Made by a program: the position numbers and the translations under genes. Below the pieces are notes generated by a model that had not been told where the DNA came from, searched no databases, and worked only from the letters and a program-made list of their open reading frames with translations. Below, one piece after another: positions 46,841 to 57,361 of a stretch of 64,000 bases of DNA (its first letter is position 1; the number at the start of each line of letters is the position of its first letter). Source of the stretch: Microvelia longipes (taxonomy: Eukaryota; Arthropoda; Insecta; Hemiptera; Veliidae); the NCBI GenBank assembly GCA_018340805.1, contig JACMZG010000008.1:82170598-82234597 (forward strand). The letters are read 5' to 3'.

Positions 46841-47490
46841 CAACAATTCTTATATTCTCTTCTATTCCAAACTAACTATTTTTATAATTAGATTTTTATT
46901 ATTTCTTTTTATATTGAACAGTGCTTCTTTTAATATTGTTATTTACTAGCATTCTTGCATACTCAATCTGAAATATATTATTTTTTATTTAACTTAAAAA
47001 TACGGTAAAAACAAAAGACTCGCAAAATGAAACGTGCAAGATACTGATGCCATATTGTTTTTAACATGAGGATATCTTATATATATCCATTGTTAGCGAC
47101 AGCTCTGATAATTATTGCACTGATTTTTGAATTTCTTCTGCGATGAGCATAAACTTTGAAATCAAGTAATTAGTGTGTTATGTGGATAAAGTAGACGATG
47201 TTTCATTGTTAAACACAACGCAATGTACAGGAATAATAGTATCAAGGCAAGAAACAAATTATGGTGAAACCACATAAATTAAACAAAGTTCAGAGCTAAA
47301 GTGAAAGGAGCTTCAAATGGTGCTCCAAAGTTTGTTTAGAGCACGCCCATCAGAGGGTACTGGGGTTATCCTGTGACCTCACCTAAGTAACTGTAGGTAT
47401 TTTCTTCTTTCTGAAGTTGGACACATGTTGATTCTATTAAACAGCTGTTTTTATGTTGAAAGTTATAAAGCAATTAGTATAGTATCCCTC
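46841..47490. other. intergenic, no gene recognised
   Basis: AT-rich, no open frame of interest, no delimited element. Confidence 0.45.
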
Positions 47491-47494
47491 TAGT

Positions 47495-47870
47495 CATACA
47501 TATATATACAAGAGAGGGCATAGCCTATCTAAATACATTGAGAGGCCTGAAACATATTTTTGGGGTCTCAGGGGCTCTGTATAACCTTATTGAAACCTCC
47601 TTCAAGAGAGAGTTAAGGTTATAATAAATCTATTGATCCTGGCTTCCCGCACATTGTTTGTGTTTTGATTTGTATTTTTAACGTTTTACTATATAAGTTA
47701 TTATAATTTTGAACTGATTATTTGATTATGTTTATAAGCGAAGGTGGTCTGGTTACTTTTTTGATGTTTTTTAAATTAATTTAATTTTAAATTAAAGATA
47801 GGTATAGAGGTATTATTACTAGGCGCCTAATAGCCCCCTAGTAATAATATCTCTAGTAGTATAAGTCTCT
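47495..47870 (+). mobile_element. MITE family copy with rearranged right end
   Basis: Left part near CATACATATATATACAAGAG is degenerate, but the landmarks AATACATTGAGAGGCCTGAA, AAACCTCCTTCAAGAG and CTTCCCGCACATTGTTTGTG are intact. The right end is replaced by a palindrome at about 47815-47865: TAGAGGTATTATTACTAGG, a 13-base spacer, then CCTAGTAATAATATCTCTA. It looks like two inverted copies of the terminal repeat. Confidence 0.78.
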
Positions 47871-48490
47871 TGTAAAGTAACCAATGTATTTATCACTGAC
47901 AATTTGTAAGATGTTTTTTAAACACATTCCTCAGTTAGTTTAGCTATGGCATAACATATATGTTCAACTAATCTTAATTATTTGAATTATTTTTATTTTA
48001 TTTTTGTATTTTGTAAATTGTATTGAATAAAAAATGTACAAATATTTTATCTGTGTTTGTGTATTCTTTTGTTTTATTTTGCCTGATTGAACCATAAGGT
48101 ATAGAGTAATATAGTATAACTAGTAATATAACTATAGTATAAATACTATGGTTAGTGCTGTAAGCAAGGTGTACTCAAATAGAATTCTATTAATAAACCT
48201 GAGATGATTATAATCCAAATCCCTGCTTATCTTAACAAAAATCCAACAGTCTACTAAAAAATGAAACTTTGAAATGTTCATCATTCTAAAAATGTTACAC
48301 AAATTTTAAAATGTGGGCAAATTTGTTTTGCCAGACTAAGTAAATGACTTGTTCGAAGCTAAAAATAATGGTGTTTTATTTATTTATTTTCAAAATCTGT
48401 GGTAACTAATAAAAAAATAGCAACATAGAAAAATCACTACCACAATATAAAGCATTCTCTAACAAATAGTTTTTTATTTGTCCTTAAACA
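47871..48490. other. intergenic, no gene recognised
   Basis: AT-rich. No gene or delimited element was seen apart from simple TTTATTT-type stretches. Confidence 0.45.
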
Positions 48491-49165
48491 TTTTTGTGGA
48501 CAGATTAAGTCTCACTATCAATTAAATTTAAAAGTTGGATGGCTTGATACTTAGCGGACTTAGTTGTCTTAGATAGGCGATATGCTGAAAGATTTATAAC
48601 TTTAGGAGCTAAATGGGTGGTATAGTTATGACTCTTCTCAACTAACTCTTGATAATGAGGATGCCATGATTCCAATAGAAGGAAGAGTCAATATTTTGAG
48701 ATCCTTAAATAGCTGACTGAATGGATCATTCCATTTCTTTCCTGAAATAATCCTAATGGCTTTTTTTCTGCTACAGGAAAATTTGAAAACTGTTAGCAGC
48801 ACTGCCACATTCAGTTATGCAATAAGAAAGCCTTGAGTGAAAATGAGCGTAATAAATTAGCTTCAAAATATTTTTATCAAATGATTGAGTGTATTTTCTC
48901 AGCAAAAACAGCATAGAAGACAGAGAATTAGCTAAATTTGTTACATGAGGAGCCCATCCAACTTGGAGTCAACGTAAACTCCTAGACTTTTTAGAGTAGG
49001 ACTGCTAGTTTTTTCCTTCATTGAAAACAACAATTGCTGGTTCTTGTTAATGTTAAAATAATGATTTGGAAATCCAAATTTATAAGTATTCTGTTCACTT
49101 AATTAGTTAACCACTGATGGTCTGCTAAGATTTATAACTGGTCCAAGTTAAGTATTATATTATAT
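48490..49165 (-). pseudogene. decayed jockey-like non-LTR reverse transcriptase relic
   Basis: No long open frame, but the minus strand translates piecewise to SLGVYVDSKL, a run around LANSLSSMLFLLRKYTQSFD, LIYYAHFHSRLSYCITECGS, QKKAIRIISGKKWNDPF and LFKDLKILTLPS. This is the order of the C-terminal third of jockey/CR1-type reverse transcriptases and parallels the relics at 11.1 and 63.1 kb. Several stops and frame changes show it is old. Confidence 0.75.
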
Positions 49166-49844
49166 AAAAATCAAGTTAGTGGATTGACTTTTTGATACTT
49201 CTTTAGCTAGTAACTTGCGAATAGTTTGACAGGGTAACTGCAGAACTCTCAATTGATTTGTGTAAAGGATTAAGAGTTTGGCTCAAGAAAAATTATTATG
49301 TGCCCTGTAAAGGAATGATAAAATTTATTGAGATAATATGAATAGCGAATTGTAACAACATTTAAGTGTTTTGATTTTTTAAAATATTTTATTCAAATAA
49401 ATTGCTAAAGATTGAAAGATACAAGAAAGTAATAAGCAGGGGCCTTTGCCAATGGTTCTTTGGCCGGCTCTGAAGAAATCTTGGGGCCACTCAATATAGT
49501 CTGACTTGGATAGTAGGCTAACCAGGGTATAGGTTGGGGATGTCCTTTCCAACTATTTTCTGAGCTTTATAGGTCGACATTCAGGTATATTCAGGGTGTT
49601 TCATATAAAGTGTCTACCAAAGAAGGAGGTCATAGTATTCCTAAACGGGAATGAAAAAATTACCTATAATATAAACCTTGATCTCCTTATTGTACAATCT
49701 GTGTATTATTTCATATACCTTTGTACAAAATAATATGTGTTCATTTATTTATGATAGCATGTAATAACTTTCAAATAAATATGAGTTGAAGCCATCTATC
49801 ATGTCTGCATGGATATATGAGAAGGGAGAATACAGTTAATTGCC
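49166..49844. other. intergenic, no gene recognised
   Basis: No recognised gene or delimited mobile element. Sequence composition is that of the surrounding AT-rich DNA. Confidence 0.4.
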
Positions 49845-50165
49845 AACAGGTTCGCTTCGCTGGCTAGATTGGATAAGCAAAACTATATAACTTTATTGCT
49901 AGATTGAATGAATGTCGGAAAAGGGGCTCACAAAATTGTTGAAATAAATTTTAAGTTACATTAAAAGGAGCTCATTTTGCTTGCTAGGATGATAAGGGTT
50001 GAAACCCCTTATTTAATGTGTTTGAAGGAACTCGCTTGAGGTCTAAATCAATTGAAATATTTCTTTAAGCATAATAAATAAAGTATTACAAAATTTTTGT
50101 CAATACCTTAACATTTAGTTTATTAAATCTCCACTCCACTAGCTAGCTGGACTCCTATCTCTAAA
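49845..50165 (-). repeat. third, degenerate cluster of the GCGAGCGAAGCGAG motif, inverted
   Basis: Reverse-complement versions such as GGTTCGCTTCGCTGGCTAGA (49853-49872), GAGCTCATTTTGCTTGCTAGG (about 49969-49989), AACTCGCTTGAGGTCTAAAT (about 50030-50049) and CTCCACTAGCTAGCTGGACT (about 50131-50150) are spaced 60-120 bases apart. Confidence 0.55.
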
Positions 50166-51095
50166 TTTTGTCAAAAGTGCTGAAAACTAAACTTGCAGCA
50201 CATTATTGATTACTGAACTTGGCAGGTTTAACCCCCTTGGAAAATTTCTGCGGACGCCCGTGCTTGAGGTGCTTGTGGAGCTCTCACAACCTGCTCCTCC
50301 CTCATATAGTTTCTATGTCTTTCAAAATATGTGAGCAATTATTTGATGATGCCCAGGCCCATTATGTTGAGTAGAGCCCGGATAAAGAATAAGGAGAAAT
50401 ATAACAATTTCAAATTAAATAAATAAAATTAACAAGCCAATTTAATAAAAACTGAACAATACATTTACAAAAGGTTAAAACAAAACAGACTTTAAATGTA
50501 TCAATTCTAACAGCAAAATAATTCTAATTTAAACTTTTTAATAACTATAAAAACTATATTTTGAAAAATATATTACTCTTAATTACAAATATCAACAGCC
50601 ATTGTACAGTAAAGCCAAGGCATTGGCTCAAACTTAAAAAAAAATAATTACTGGTAAAAAATTGTAACTGTATATCTACTAATAGAAATAATTGTTGACC
50701 GAGGATTGTAAAAAAAAGAAAGATAAATTTATTTGAATTAACATTTTAAAACTAGTGCAAAAAATTTGGAATGTTCACTTTTCATAAGATCCTAAAAAGT
50801 GAAATAAATGAAATTTGGTACAACCATTCGAAATAAATAATAAAATTGTAAACTTAAAAGTACATTCAAAGAGACAATTAAAAATAATGCCATTAATGAT
50901 TTAGAAAAATAAATAAGAGCAAAATAATTAGGGAGTTATGTGTATGTCTATTAGTTTTTTTTGTTCAGATAGAGAGAGATCTCTGGGCTCTAATTGGTTC
51001 CTGCGAATAATTCATAGCAGAAATACACTGTTACCAACTAAGTGAGAGAGATATGTACATTACAAGAAGTTACGCTTTACTGATGTAGTTAAGCA
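50166..51095. other. intergenic, no gene recognised
   Basis: A GC-richer phrase (GCGGACGCCCGTGCTTGAGG near 50250) stands out. The rest is AT-rich without genes. Confidence 0.4.
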
Positions 51096-51099
51096 TTAC

Positions 51100-51716
51100 T
51101 ATTAGTAGTAATGCATGGATATAATCAGTTGACAGCCGGCCAACATCTCAACGCTTTCAACCCCCTTTGTTTAACAAGAAAAATTCTTTTTTAAGTAACA
51201 AAAAACATTCCCTTCTCTGGCAACACTATGGCCCCTATTCAGACATTTTACTAACATTCTCCTTGTTCCTTAAGGAGGATGTTAGGAAAATGTCTTTGAA
51301 TACGGGCCTACAAGTCAGGTTATGTTTTGAATTTAATCGTTTGCTTTTATTTTATATCGTATTTTTTATTTCAAAAAATATTAATTTACTTTTAAAGTAT
51401 AAAAATGTTGTATCTTTTAAAGTTACCAATTAAATGTTGCTTTAACTTTGTTCGGAAGATAAATTGAGTGGAGTTAAAGTTAATTACGTAATGCACCATG
51501 AGGAGAAAAAAGTGACGTGAGGTTACAAATTTTTAAAACCAGTGTTGCCCTTTTATGATTTTATTAACGAAAAAAGTATTTTTTTTTGAACTGAGGTTGG
51601 CATGAGGTGGAGGGGAAGGGGCGTGGTCGGTCTGAACCAATAGAATTCATTTCCTCATAGATTTTTGGCACCCTGTCAACTGATTTTAGTCGTGTTTTAT
51701 ACTATAATAATTTAAC
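51100..51716. mobile_element. possible inverted-repeat element
   Basis: ATAATCAGTTGACAG near 51121-51137 is mirrored by CTGTCAACTGATTTTAG near 51675-51691, with weaker outward similarity to TATACTATAATAATTTAAC. The same sub-terminal text, in clearer form, bounds the element at 57589-58260. No target duplication is visible. The open frame at 51167-51433 inside shows no family features. Confidence 0.4.
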
Positions 51717-51947
51717 AAACTTATAGAGATAAATGTCACTTTTTAAAGAAATAATAGTTTTAAACAAAATAATGCTATCCAGAGTTGCCAATTTTAGAAT
51801 TAATTTTTTTTTGTCAGTAAAAAGGCCAAATAAGGCTCCTGGTTAAACTACTAGACATACTGTAATTTATTAAGAATTAGGTTTAATGGACTGTGAGAAA
51901 TCTTAATAAAAAAGTAATAATAAAGACAGCAGTCGAGTTTTTAGATT

Positions 51948-52269
51948 AATTTATTTCATCAGAGCTTTTGCACAAGCGATGCTTGCATCCTCAGTGAATA
52001 ATAAGTATATAGTTACACCACCACATATGTAAAACAACAGTTAAGAGCATCAAACCAAAAGTTAATATTAAAACAGTTGTTTCTTGTTTTTAAAAAAACA
52101 TTTTTTTATTTTCTTAATTGTTGTAATGTTTTACTCACTTTTTTAATATTAACTTTTGGTTTGATGCTCTTAACTGTTGTTTTACATATGTGGTGGTGAA
52201 ACTATGTTAATTATTATTCACTGAGGATGCCAAGCATTGCTTGTGCGAAAGCTCTGATGAAATAAATTT
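51948..52269. mobile_element. foldback element with arms of about 125 bp
   Basis: The left arm, 51948-52073, and right arm, 52141-52269, are imperfect inverted copies by eye, including ACCACCACATATGTAAAACA, TTAAGAGCATCAAACCAAAA and a GAGGATGC...GCTCTGATGAAATAAATT end. The spacer is 67 bases. The right arm runs into a T-run of about 19 bases. The GATGC...GAAAGC...AATAAA text resembles 3' ends of some retroelements, so this may be two 3' ends in head-to-head orientation. Confidence 0.75.
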
Positions 52270-52289
52270 TTTTTTTTTTTTTTTTTAAA

Positions 52290-52893
52290 TACCTTTATTA
52301 AATAACCACAAACAACAAATATTATATTCTAATATTAAGGTACCTCTCTGCTAAAAGGCTTACGCCTTGTGCTCAGAGAGGGAAATTAATCTAATAAAAC
52401 TCAGACTTCTGTCTTCATTATTACTTTTCCTAATTATAATTTATTAGTTCATTTATTTTAGTACATAAATGGACAGCTACGTGTCAATGGTTAATTTCAA
52501 AACCAGAGGGGTTAAAATAGTTCTAGACACATATGGACCCTCCCACTAGCATAGATGGAGTCACTTCTCATTGGTCATTTTGAGTATGTACATGGTTAGG
52601 TGCAGAAAGAAGTTCTGTTATAACAATGAAATGAAAACTGTTATAACAATACTTCTTTTGGCTTTGATGTAACCATTGACTTAAGTAACTATCATAATTT
52701 TTAATATGACAATTGGGTTATTTGGTTACTCCCAATATTTTGACAACAGTTTTTGAACGAACCTTAATAAAAAGATTAAACAGGAGGACTAAATTTACTC
52801 TTAATAATTATCTTCAAACAACTAAAGAAGTTTCAGTGCTGTAGCTAAGTGAGAAGTGCCAATAAATAAAATATAATAGGAAGAAGAGCAGTC
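52290..52893 (-). other. downstream flank of ALG2, no gene recognised
   Basis: Probably includes the ALG2 3' UTR; no canonical minus-strand AATAAA lies close to the stop. Nothing else recognised. Confidence 0.4.
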
Positions 52894-54117
52894 TTATCTT
52901 TTAATCAAATCTCCTACGGCTTTATTCAGTTTTTCGCTGAAAGCTTTGTATGAGAATAATTCATTAAATCTTTTTTTTCCTTTCAATCCCATGTTTTCAC
53001 GCATCTTTCTATCTTGAACCAAGGTTGCTATTGCTTTAGAAAAATCTTTATCATTAGCTTCACATAGGAATCCAGTCTCTTTATTAAGAACAGTCTCTGT
53101 GGGTCCACCAGAATTAACAGCTACAACTGGTTTTGAACAGTACATAGCTTCAAGAGGAACGATACCAAAATGCTCATTGGAAGGAGTGTAGATTAAGCAA
53201 TGGCAGTTTTTCAAAAGACGTATTTTCTCTTCATCGGACGGTGATTTAAGAAAAATAATTTTATCAGATACTTGCAATAAATCAGATATTTTCTTAAGTT
53301 CATTATAATACTCCACATTTTCATTGACTCTATGATCATAACCACCTGCGATGATTAATTTCATATTACTATAATCTTCTGGGTTTAAAATATTTTTTAA
53401 TTCTTTTAAACTTTGCATTGATAATTCGACATTTTTCTTTCTCTCATACCTATTAATAGACAAAAGTATAAATGATTTTTCACTAAAACCGTGTTGATTA
53501 ACAAATTCTTTATAAAGATCATAACTCTGAGGAATTTTATCAAACGGAGCAATATTAATTGAAGGATATAAAACATCAGGATCAGCAGTTATAGACGGAA
53601 ACGTATTTTTAAAGACAGATTTTGTAAAATTACTATTCACAAAAATCGTATCAGCTTTTCCGGTGGTTATTTCTTCTAAATAATTAATTGGATATCTGTA
53701 AAGCTCTTTAAATTTTCCACCTTTTTTAGACAGTAATTGATCAGGAAAATGACAGTAAAATATAATTTTTGGAACTTTAAGGCGTAACACAGGTATACAA
53801 GCGGATATCAAGTCACAGAAAACTACATCAGGTTTTTCATAGAGGATTATGTATATAGAGCAGAGTATCATCTTTATGTAGGCACATAGAGCATAAAATT
53901 TGCCAAAGATATTTCTTGGAAGGAAATCACCTATAACTTTGACTGGTAACGTCCCGTCTTTGGTATCTTGAAAGCAGTGATTTTTATCATGATGGGAAGT
54001 AACGAAGCTGACTTCGTATCCCTCGTTTTTCAAACTTAATGCCGCATCTACTACCAAACGTTCTGCTCCTCCAACACCGAGATCAGGATGCAAAAATATT
54101 ACTTTACCTTTTCCCAT
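52894..54117 (-). CDS. ALG2: alpha-1,3/1,6-mannosyltransferase ALG2
   Basis: 407 residues, single exon, intact. A GT4-family glycosyltransferase that adds the second and third mannoses from GDP-mannose to the lipid-linked Man1GlcNAc2 precursor on the cytosolic face of the ER, an early step of N-glycan assembly. Seen: the N-terminal HPDLGVGGAERLVVDAA motif (about 11-27), a hydrophobic segment around FYALCAYIKMILCSIYIILY (about 74-93) expected to associate with the membrane, FYCHFPDQLLS (about 122-132), FVNSNFTKSVF, and LSINRYERKKN, typical of ALG2. The EX7E motif is in NEHFGIVPLEAM, followed by NSGGPTETV. Human ALG2 is of similar length (416). The ATG at 54115-54117 is chosen; an in-frame TTG two codons upstream is not a plausible start. 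Confidence 0.95.
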   Translation of the reverse strand: MGKGKVIFLHPDLGVGGAERLVVDAALSLKNEGYEVSFVTSHHDKNHCFQDTKDGTLPVKVIGDFLPRNIFGKFYALCAYIKMILCSIYIILYEKPDVVFCDLISACIPVLRLKVPKIIFYCHFPDQLLSKKGGKFKELYRYPINYLEEITTGKADTIFVNSNFTKSVFKNTFPSITADPDVLYPSINIAPFDKIPQSYDLYKEFVNQHGFSEKSFILLSINRYERKKNVELSMQSLKELKNILNPEDYSNMKLIIAGGYDHRVNENVEYYNELKKISDLLQVSDKIIFLKSPSDEEKIRLLKNCHCLIYTPSNEHFGIVPLEAMYCSKPVVAVNSGGPTETVLNKETGFLCEANDKDFSKAIATLVQDRKMRENMGLKGKKRFNELFSYKAFSEKLNKAVGDLIKR

Positions 54118-54383
54118 GTTCAATTAACAGCACATGAAGTAAAAAAAAAATTAAAATTAACTCACAATCTAAGCGTGGTTTTCTAAACGATATCAAAGTT
54201 CAATAATTCAGAGTACAATTAACAAAATAAAAAATGTACAACACAAAACTTACATCATGAAGATAATAAATTACAACAAAATTTGGAGGGGGAAGTTTTG
54301 TTTATAACCTTACTTTCATATAACAAATACATTTCATCTGCTGGAACAGCTAAAGCAATTTCAATTCACTAATGAATGGTTTT
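54118..54383 (-). promoter_or_regulatory. ALG2 5' flank
   Basis: About 265 AT-rich bases between the ALG2 ATG and the MITE pair. No TATA or initiator could be assigned with confidence. The proximity means the MITE pair may lie in or next to the ALG2 promoter. Confidence 0.3.
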
Positions 54384-54994
54384 CATAGAGATATTAACAC
54401 TAGAGGGACCCTATTGGTTTAATTTTGAAACTTCGAAAAAATAACCTGACTTCCTTCAACTTTATCTATACTCCAATATACAGAACAAAATTACTGTAAC
54501 ATATTTAAGAACGGTTAAAATACAAATTAAAACAAAGATAAAGTTCGGAAAGCTTAAAACAGTTGAATAATTAGTACCTTAAGTCATTCGTGAAGGAGGT
54601 TTCAATGAGGTCACACAGAGCCCCGAAAAGATGTTTCAGGTATCTCAATGTATTAAGCTAGTATACCCCTCTAGTATATATCTCTATCATAGAGATATAT
54701 ACTAGAGGGAGCATAGCCTATCTAAATACATTGAGAGGCTTGAAACATTTTTAGTGGGACTCTGTGTAACTTCATTGAAACCTCCTCCATGTGGGAGTTG
54801 AGGTTTTAGTTAATCAATTGTTTTGGGCTTCCCACAGATTGTTTGTGTTGTGATTTGTATTTTAAACATTCTTCTATAAAATTTACTGTTTTTTAGTTCT
54901 GTTTATATGATAATTATAATCGAATGTGGTCAAGTTACTTTTTCGATGTTTCAAAATTCAACCAATAGGGCCCCTCTAGTAATATATCTCTATG
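54384..54994. mobile_element. head-to-head pair of the MITE family behaving as one 611-bp unit
   Basis: Copy 1 (54384 to about 54692) and copy 2 (about 54692-54994) are in opposite orientation. The junction is a perfect 39-base palindrome: CTCTAGTATATATCTCTAT, a central C, then its reverse complement. The outer ends are CATAGAGATATTAACACTAG and CTAGTAATATATCTCTATG. Flanking 8-mers ATGGTTTT (54376-54383) and ATGATTTT (54995-55002) match at 7 of 8. No separate target duplication sits at the junction, so the pair looks like a single insertion. Confidence 0.85.
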
Positions 54995-55002
54995 ATGATT
55001 TT

Positions 55003-55302
55003 AATCACAAAAGAATCTTGAACAAGCGCTGCAGCAAGCGTAAAACGACAAAATACAGCGCGGTTTTTTTATCAGTCGGCGTGGAACGTTTTTCGAAGTC
55101 TGTTATTCTCGGTCGTGTTTTTATTTTTAATGATTTAATTGTGAATTAATGTTTGATTTTATTAAATAATGATCTTATAGATTAAAATGAAATCTGGGAA
55201 ACCTATTGATGTTAGCAAATCTTCTGTAAGTTTTCTTTTTATTCAATGCTTATTGATGACGGGTGCATCTTGCTTGTTTGTAATAAACAAACAAACTTGG
55301 AA
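55003..55302. other. intergenic, no gene recognised
   Basis: About 300 bases with a GC-richer patch (GCGCTGCAGCAAGCGTAAAA, TCAGTCGGCGTGGAACG) and an ATG-containing short stretch before GTAAGT at 55226. An unrecognised small first exon is conceivable. Nothing supports a call. Confidence 0.3.
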
Positions 55303-55498
55303 ATATTGTAGTAATTAAAGTTATGTTAAATTGAGGGTTTGGTGGTAGAGACTGTGTTTCGACTCCCACCATTTTCCCTATGGAAAAGCTTTTAATCAAG
55401 CTGGTCAAAGCCCTAAGGGGAGTCTTGTTAAACTACTATTCCGCAAGTCAGCACGGCTTTTTCTAACATTCCACTTTGTTCATTTTTTAGCTGTTTCT

Positions 55499-57361
55499 GG
55501 CTGAACTTCGGTATACGGTGCACCCTGTTATCCACGTCCTATTTCGATATACATTGAACTCGCCTTGTAACCATGTATCGATATGTACCGTGTCCCCCCA
55601 AACTACACCCCCGTCTTCAGATGTTTATGTTTCTCCGTCTCTACCATCCCCCACCTTAGCAGTCAAATAATGAAGCAATAATTATTTAACCAATACTGAA
55701 AATTGTTTATGTTTTTATCTCATTTTATATTAAATTATCTTATTATGAGTCGTTTTAATACGATAATATTACCCCCCCTCCTAATTATCCCTCAGTATAT
55801 GAGTACGTGTCGCTGTGAGATATTTATATACATTAAGTGCTCAGTGCCGCCGGAGAATATCTTTTTTTTGTTACTCTTTCGTCCCTTTTGAACATATAGT
55901 TTTGAGTGTGTAGTTTTGTGTCTTTTTGAACATATAGTTTTGAGTGTGTAGTTTTGTGTCTTTTGAACATGAGTCTAAGTTTGAGTGTGATGAGTATGAA
56001 CGTGTGGATTTGAGATGTTTATATCAATTGTATGAAAAGTGGATGTCTGGTGCGGAAGGTATGTTGAGTGTTTTGAATTTTTGTATGGATAAAGGGCTGA
56101 TAGCGCGTGAATATGAGTGTCCCAAATGTGGTAAAGATATGAAATTGACTGAGCGAACGGATTTGTCTGATAGGTATGAATGGCTATGTCGCACCAAGTA
56201 AGCCCCCTCCCACTGCGTGAAACGGTCTATTTGAGCAGGTTCCTGGTTTAGTGAAAGTAAGTTGCCCATATGTGACATATTATTAATGACTGAGTTTTTT
56301 GTGCGTGATAGAGCTCAAAAGGATGTTATGTATGAACTGAAATTAGGGAGTGAATCTGTATGTAACTGGCGTAGTTTTTTTAGAGAGGTTTGTATGGATA
56401 TGTTAGTGCGTGAAACTGGTATGATTGGTGGCGAAGGCATAATTGTTGAGATAGATGAGAGTAAATTCGGAAAGCCCAAATATAATAGGGGCAAACGTGT
56501 GGATGGTCACTGGGTATTTGGAGGAGTGGAGAGGGGGACCAATAATTGTTTTCTCCGAGTTGTTGAAAAGAGGGATAAGGAGACTCTTTTAGACATTATT
56601 AAGACTTACATCAGGCCGAAAACGACCATCATTTCGGACAGTTGGAAGGCTTACTACTGTCTAAAAGAGGAAGACTTTCACCATTTGACTGTCAACCATT
56701 CCCTCTATTTTAAGGACCCGGAGACTGGTGCGCATACGAATACAATTGAAGGGACGTGAAGTGCCATAAAAAGGGGAATTCCTAATCGGACCGTCACCGA
56801 CCAGTTCGATTCCTACCTATGCGAATACTTATGGCGTAGGTATCATTCCGGTGATGACGATCTGATGGCGGTTTTCCTGAGGGGGATAACAATGATTTAT
56901 CCCCCTCGAACCAAGGATTTAGTTATGCGACACGTAAACGAGAACTGAGCACTTAAAAGGTAAGCAGAGTCGTTAATTTATTAATTATAGTTAAAACATT
57001 AAAAGAAACAAACAACAAATAAATGAAAACATTAACGACAAAAATATATTACAAAAACCTGAAATAACAAACACAAAAATACGTAAAAAATACGTGACAT
57101 AAAATAAAATGTGGTGTATCATCGATTATTCTTATGAAAACATAGTTAAAACATTATAAATATGAAACTAGTTATAAACCACTTTACAACAAATAAAACA
57201 CAAACAACAAAAAACATTTTAAAAAATAATAAAATCTGTTCATAAACGTAAAACGTAAAAGAAAAAGCATATATCGATTGTTCCTACGTCATATCTCTAA
57301 ACTGAAAATATATCGATATATAGTATTGATAACAGGGTGCACCGTATACCGAAGATTTACC
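55499..57361 (+). mobile_element. Merlin-family DNA transposon, 1863 bp
   Basis: Terminal inverted repeats: a perfect 27-base core (55506-55532 versus 57328-57354, containing GGTATACGGTGCACCCTG) extends with mismatches to outermost GG...CC. The perfect 8-bp direct repeats CTGTTTCT flank it (55491-55498 and 57362-57369). The 8-bp duplication, GG termini and an IS1595/IS1016-like transposase match the Merlin superfamily. A 38-bp segment (GAACATATAGTTTTGAGTGT...) is tandemly duplicated at about 55888-55965, upstream of the transposase start. Confidence 0.92.
55944..56948 (+). pseudogene. Merlin transposase (IS1595-like), broken by three in-frame stops
   Basis: One continuous frame of about 334 codons with stops TAA at 56199-56201, TGA at 56232-56234 and TGA at 56757-56759, and no frameshift. 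N-terminal zinc finger YECPKCGKDM with partner WLC about 20 residues later and a Cys between the first two stops. Then GSWFSESKLP, typical of the group. The catalytic core has Asp in IVEIDESKFGK and in IISDSWKAY, and a Glu in NTIEGT just before the third stop. The tail SAIKRGIPNR... continues in frame to the TGA at 56946-56948. Each stop is one transition from a sensible codon (CGA to TGA, TGG to TGA, CAA to TAA), suggesting recent decay. Confidence 0.92.

Noticed and set aside
51167..51433. 88-residue open frame
   Set aside because: No recognisable domain, AT-driven composition, and it sits inside a suspected inverted-repeat element.
52225..52265. CTGATGA and GAAA close together, possible hammerhead ribozyme
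   Set aside because: The order and spacing of the conserved blocks do not allow the three-helix hammerhead fold as read. An infernal-type search would be needed to revisit it.
54118..54123. Upstream TTG as ALG2 start
   Set aside because: The next in-frame codon but one is an ATG followed by the conserved N-terminus; TTG initiation is not expected in an animal gene.
56198..56238. A 41-base intron explaining the first two stops in the Merlin transposase
   Set aside because: Splicing at the available GT...AG sites changes the frame and produces a new stop. Straight translation with two nonsense codons keeps the conserved sequence, including GSWF.
55944..56948. Bacterial insertion sequence or contamination (IS1595-like transposase)
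   Set aside because: Eukaryotic Merlin transposases are related to IS1016/IS1595, and the 8-bp duplication, AT-rich context and nesting within another eukaryotic-looking repeat fit a resident Merlin.
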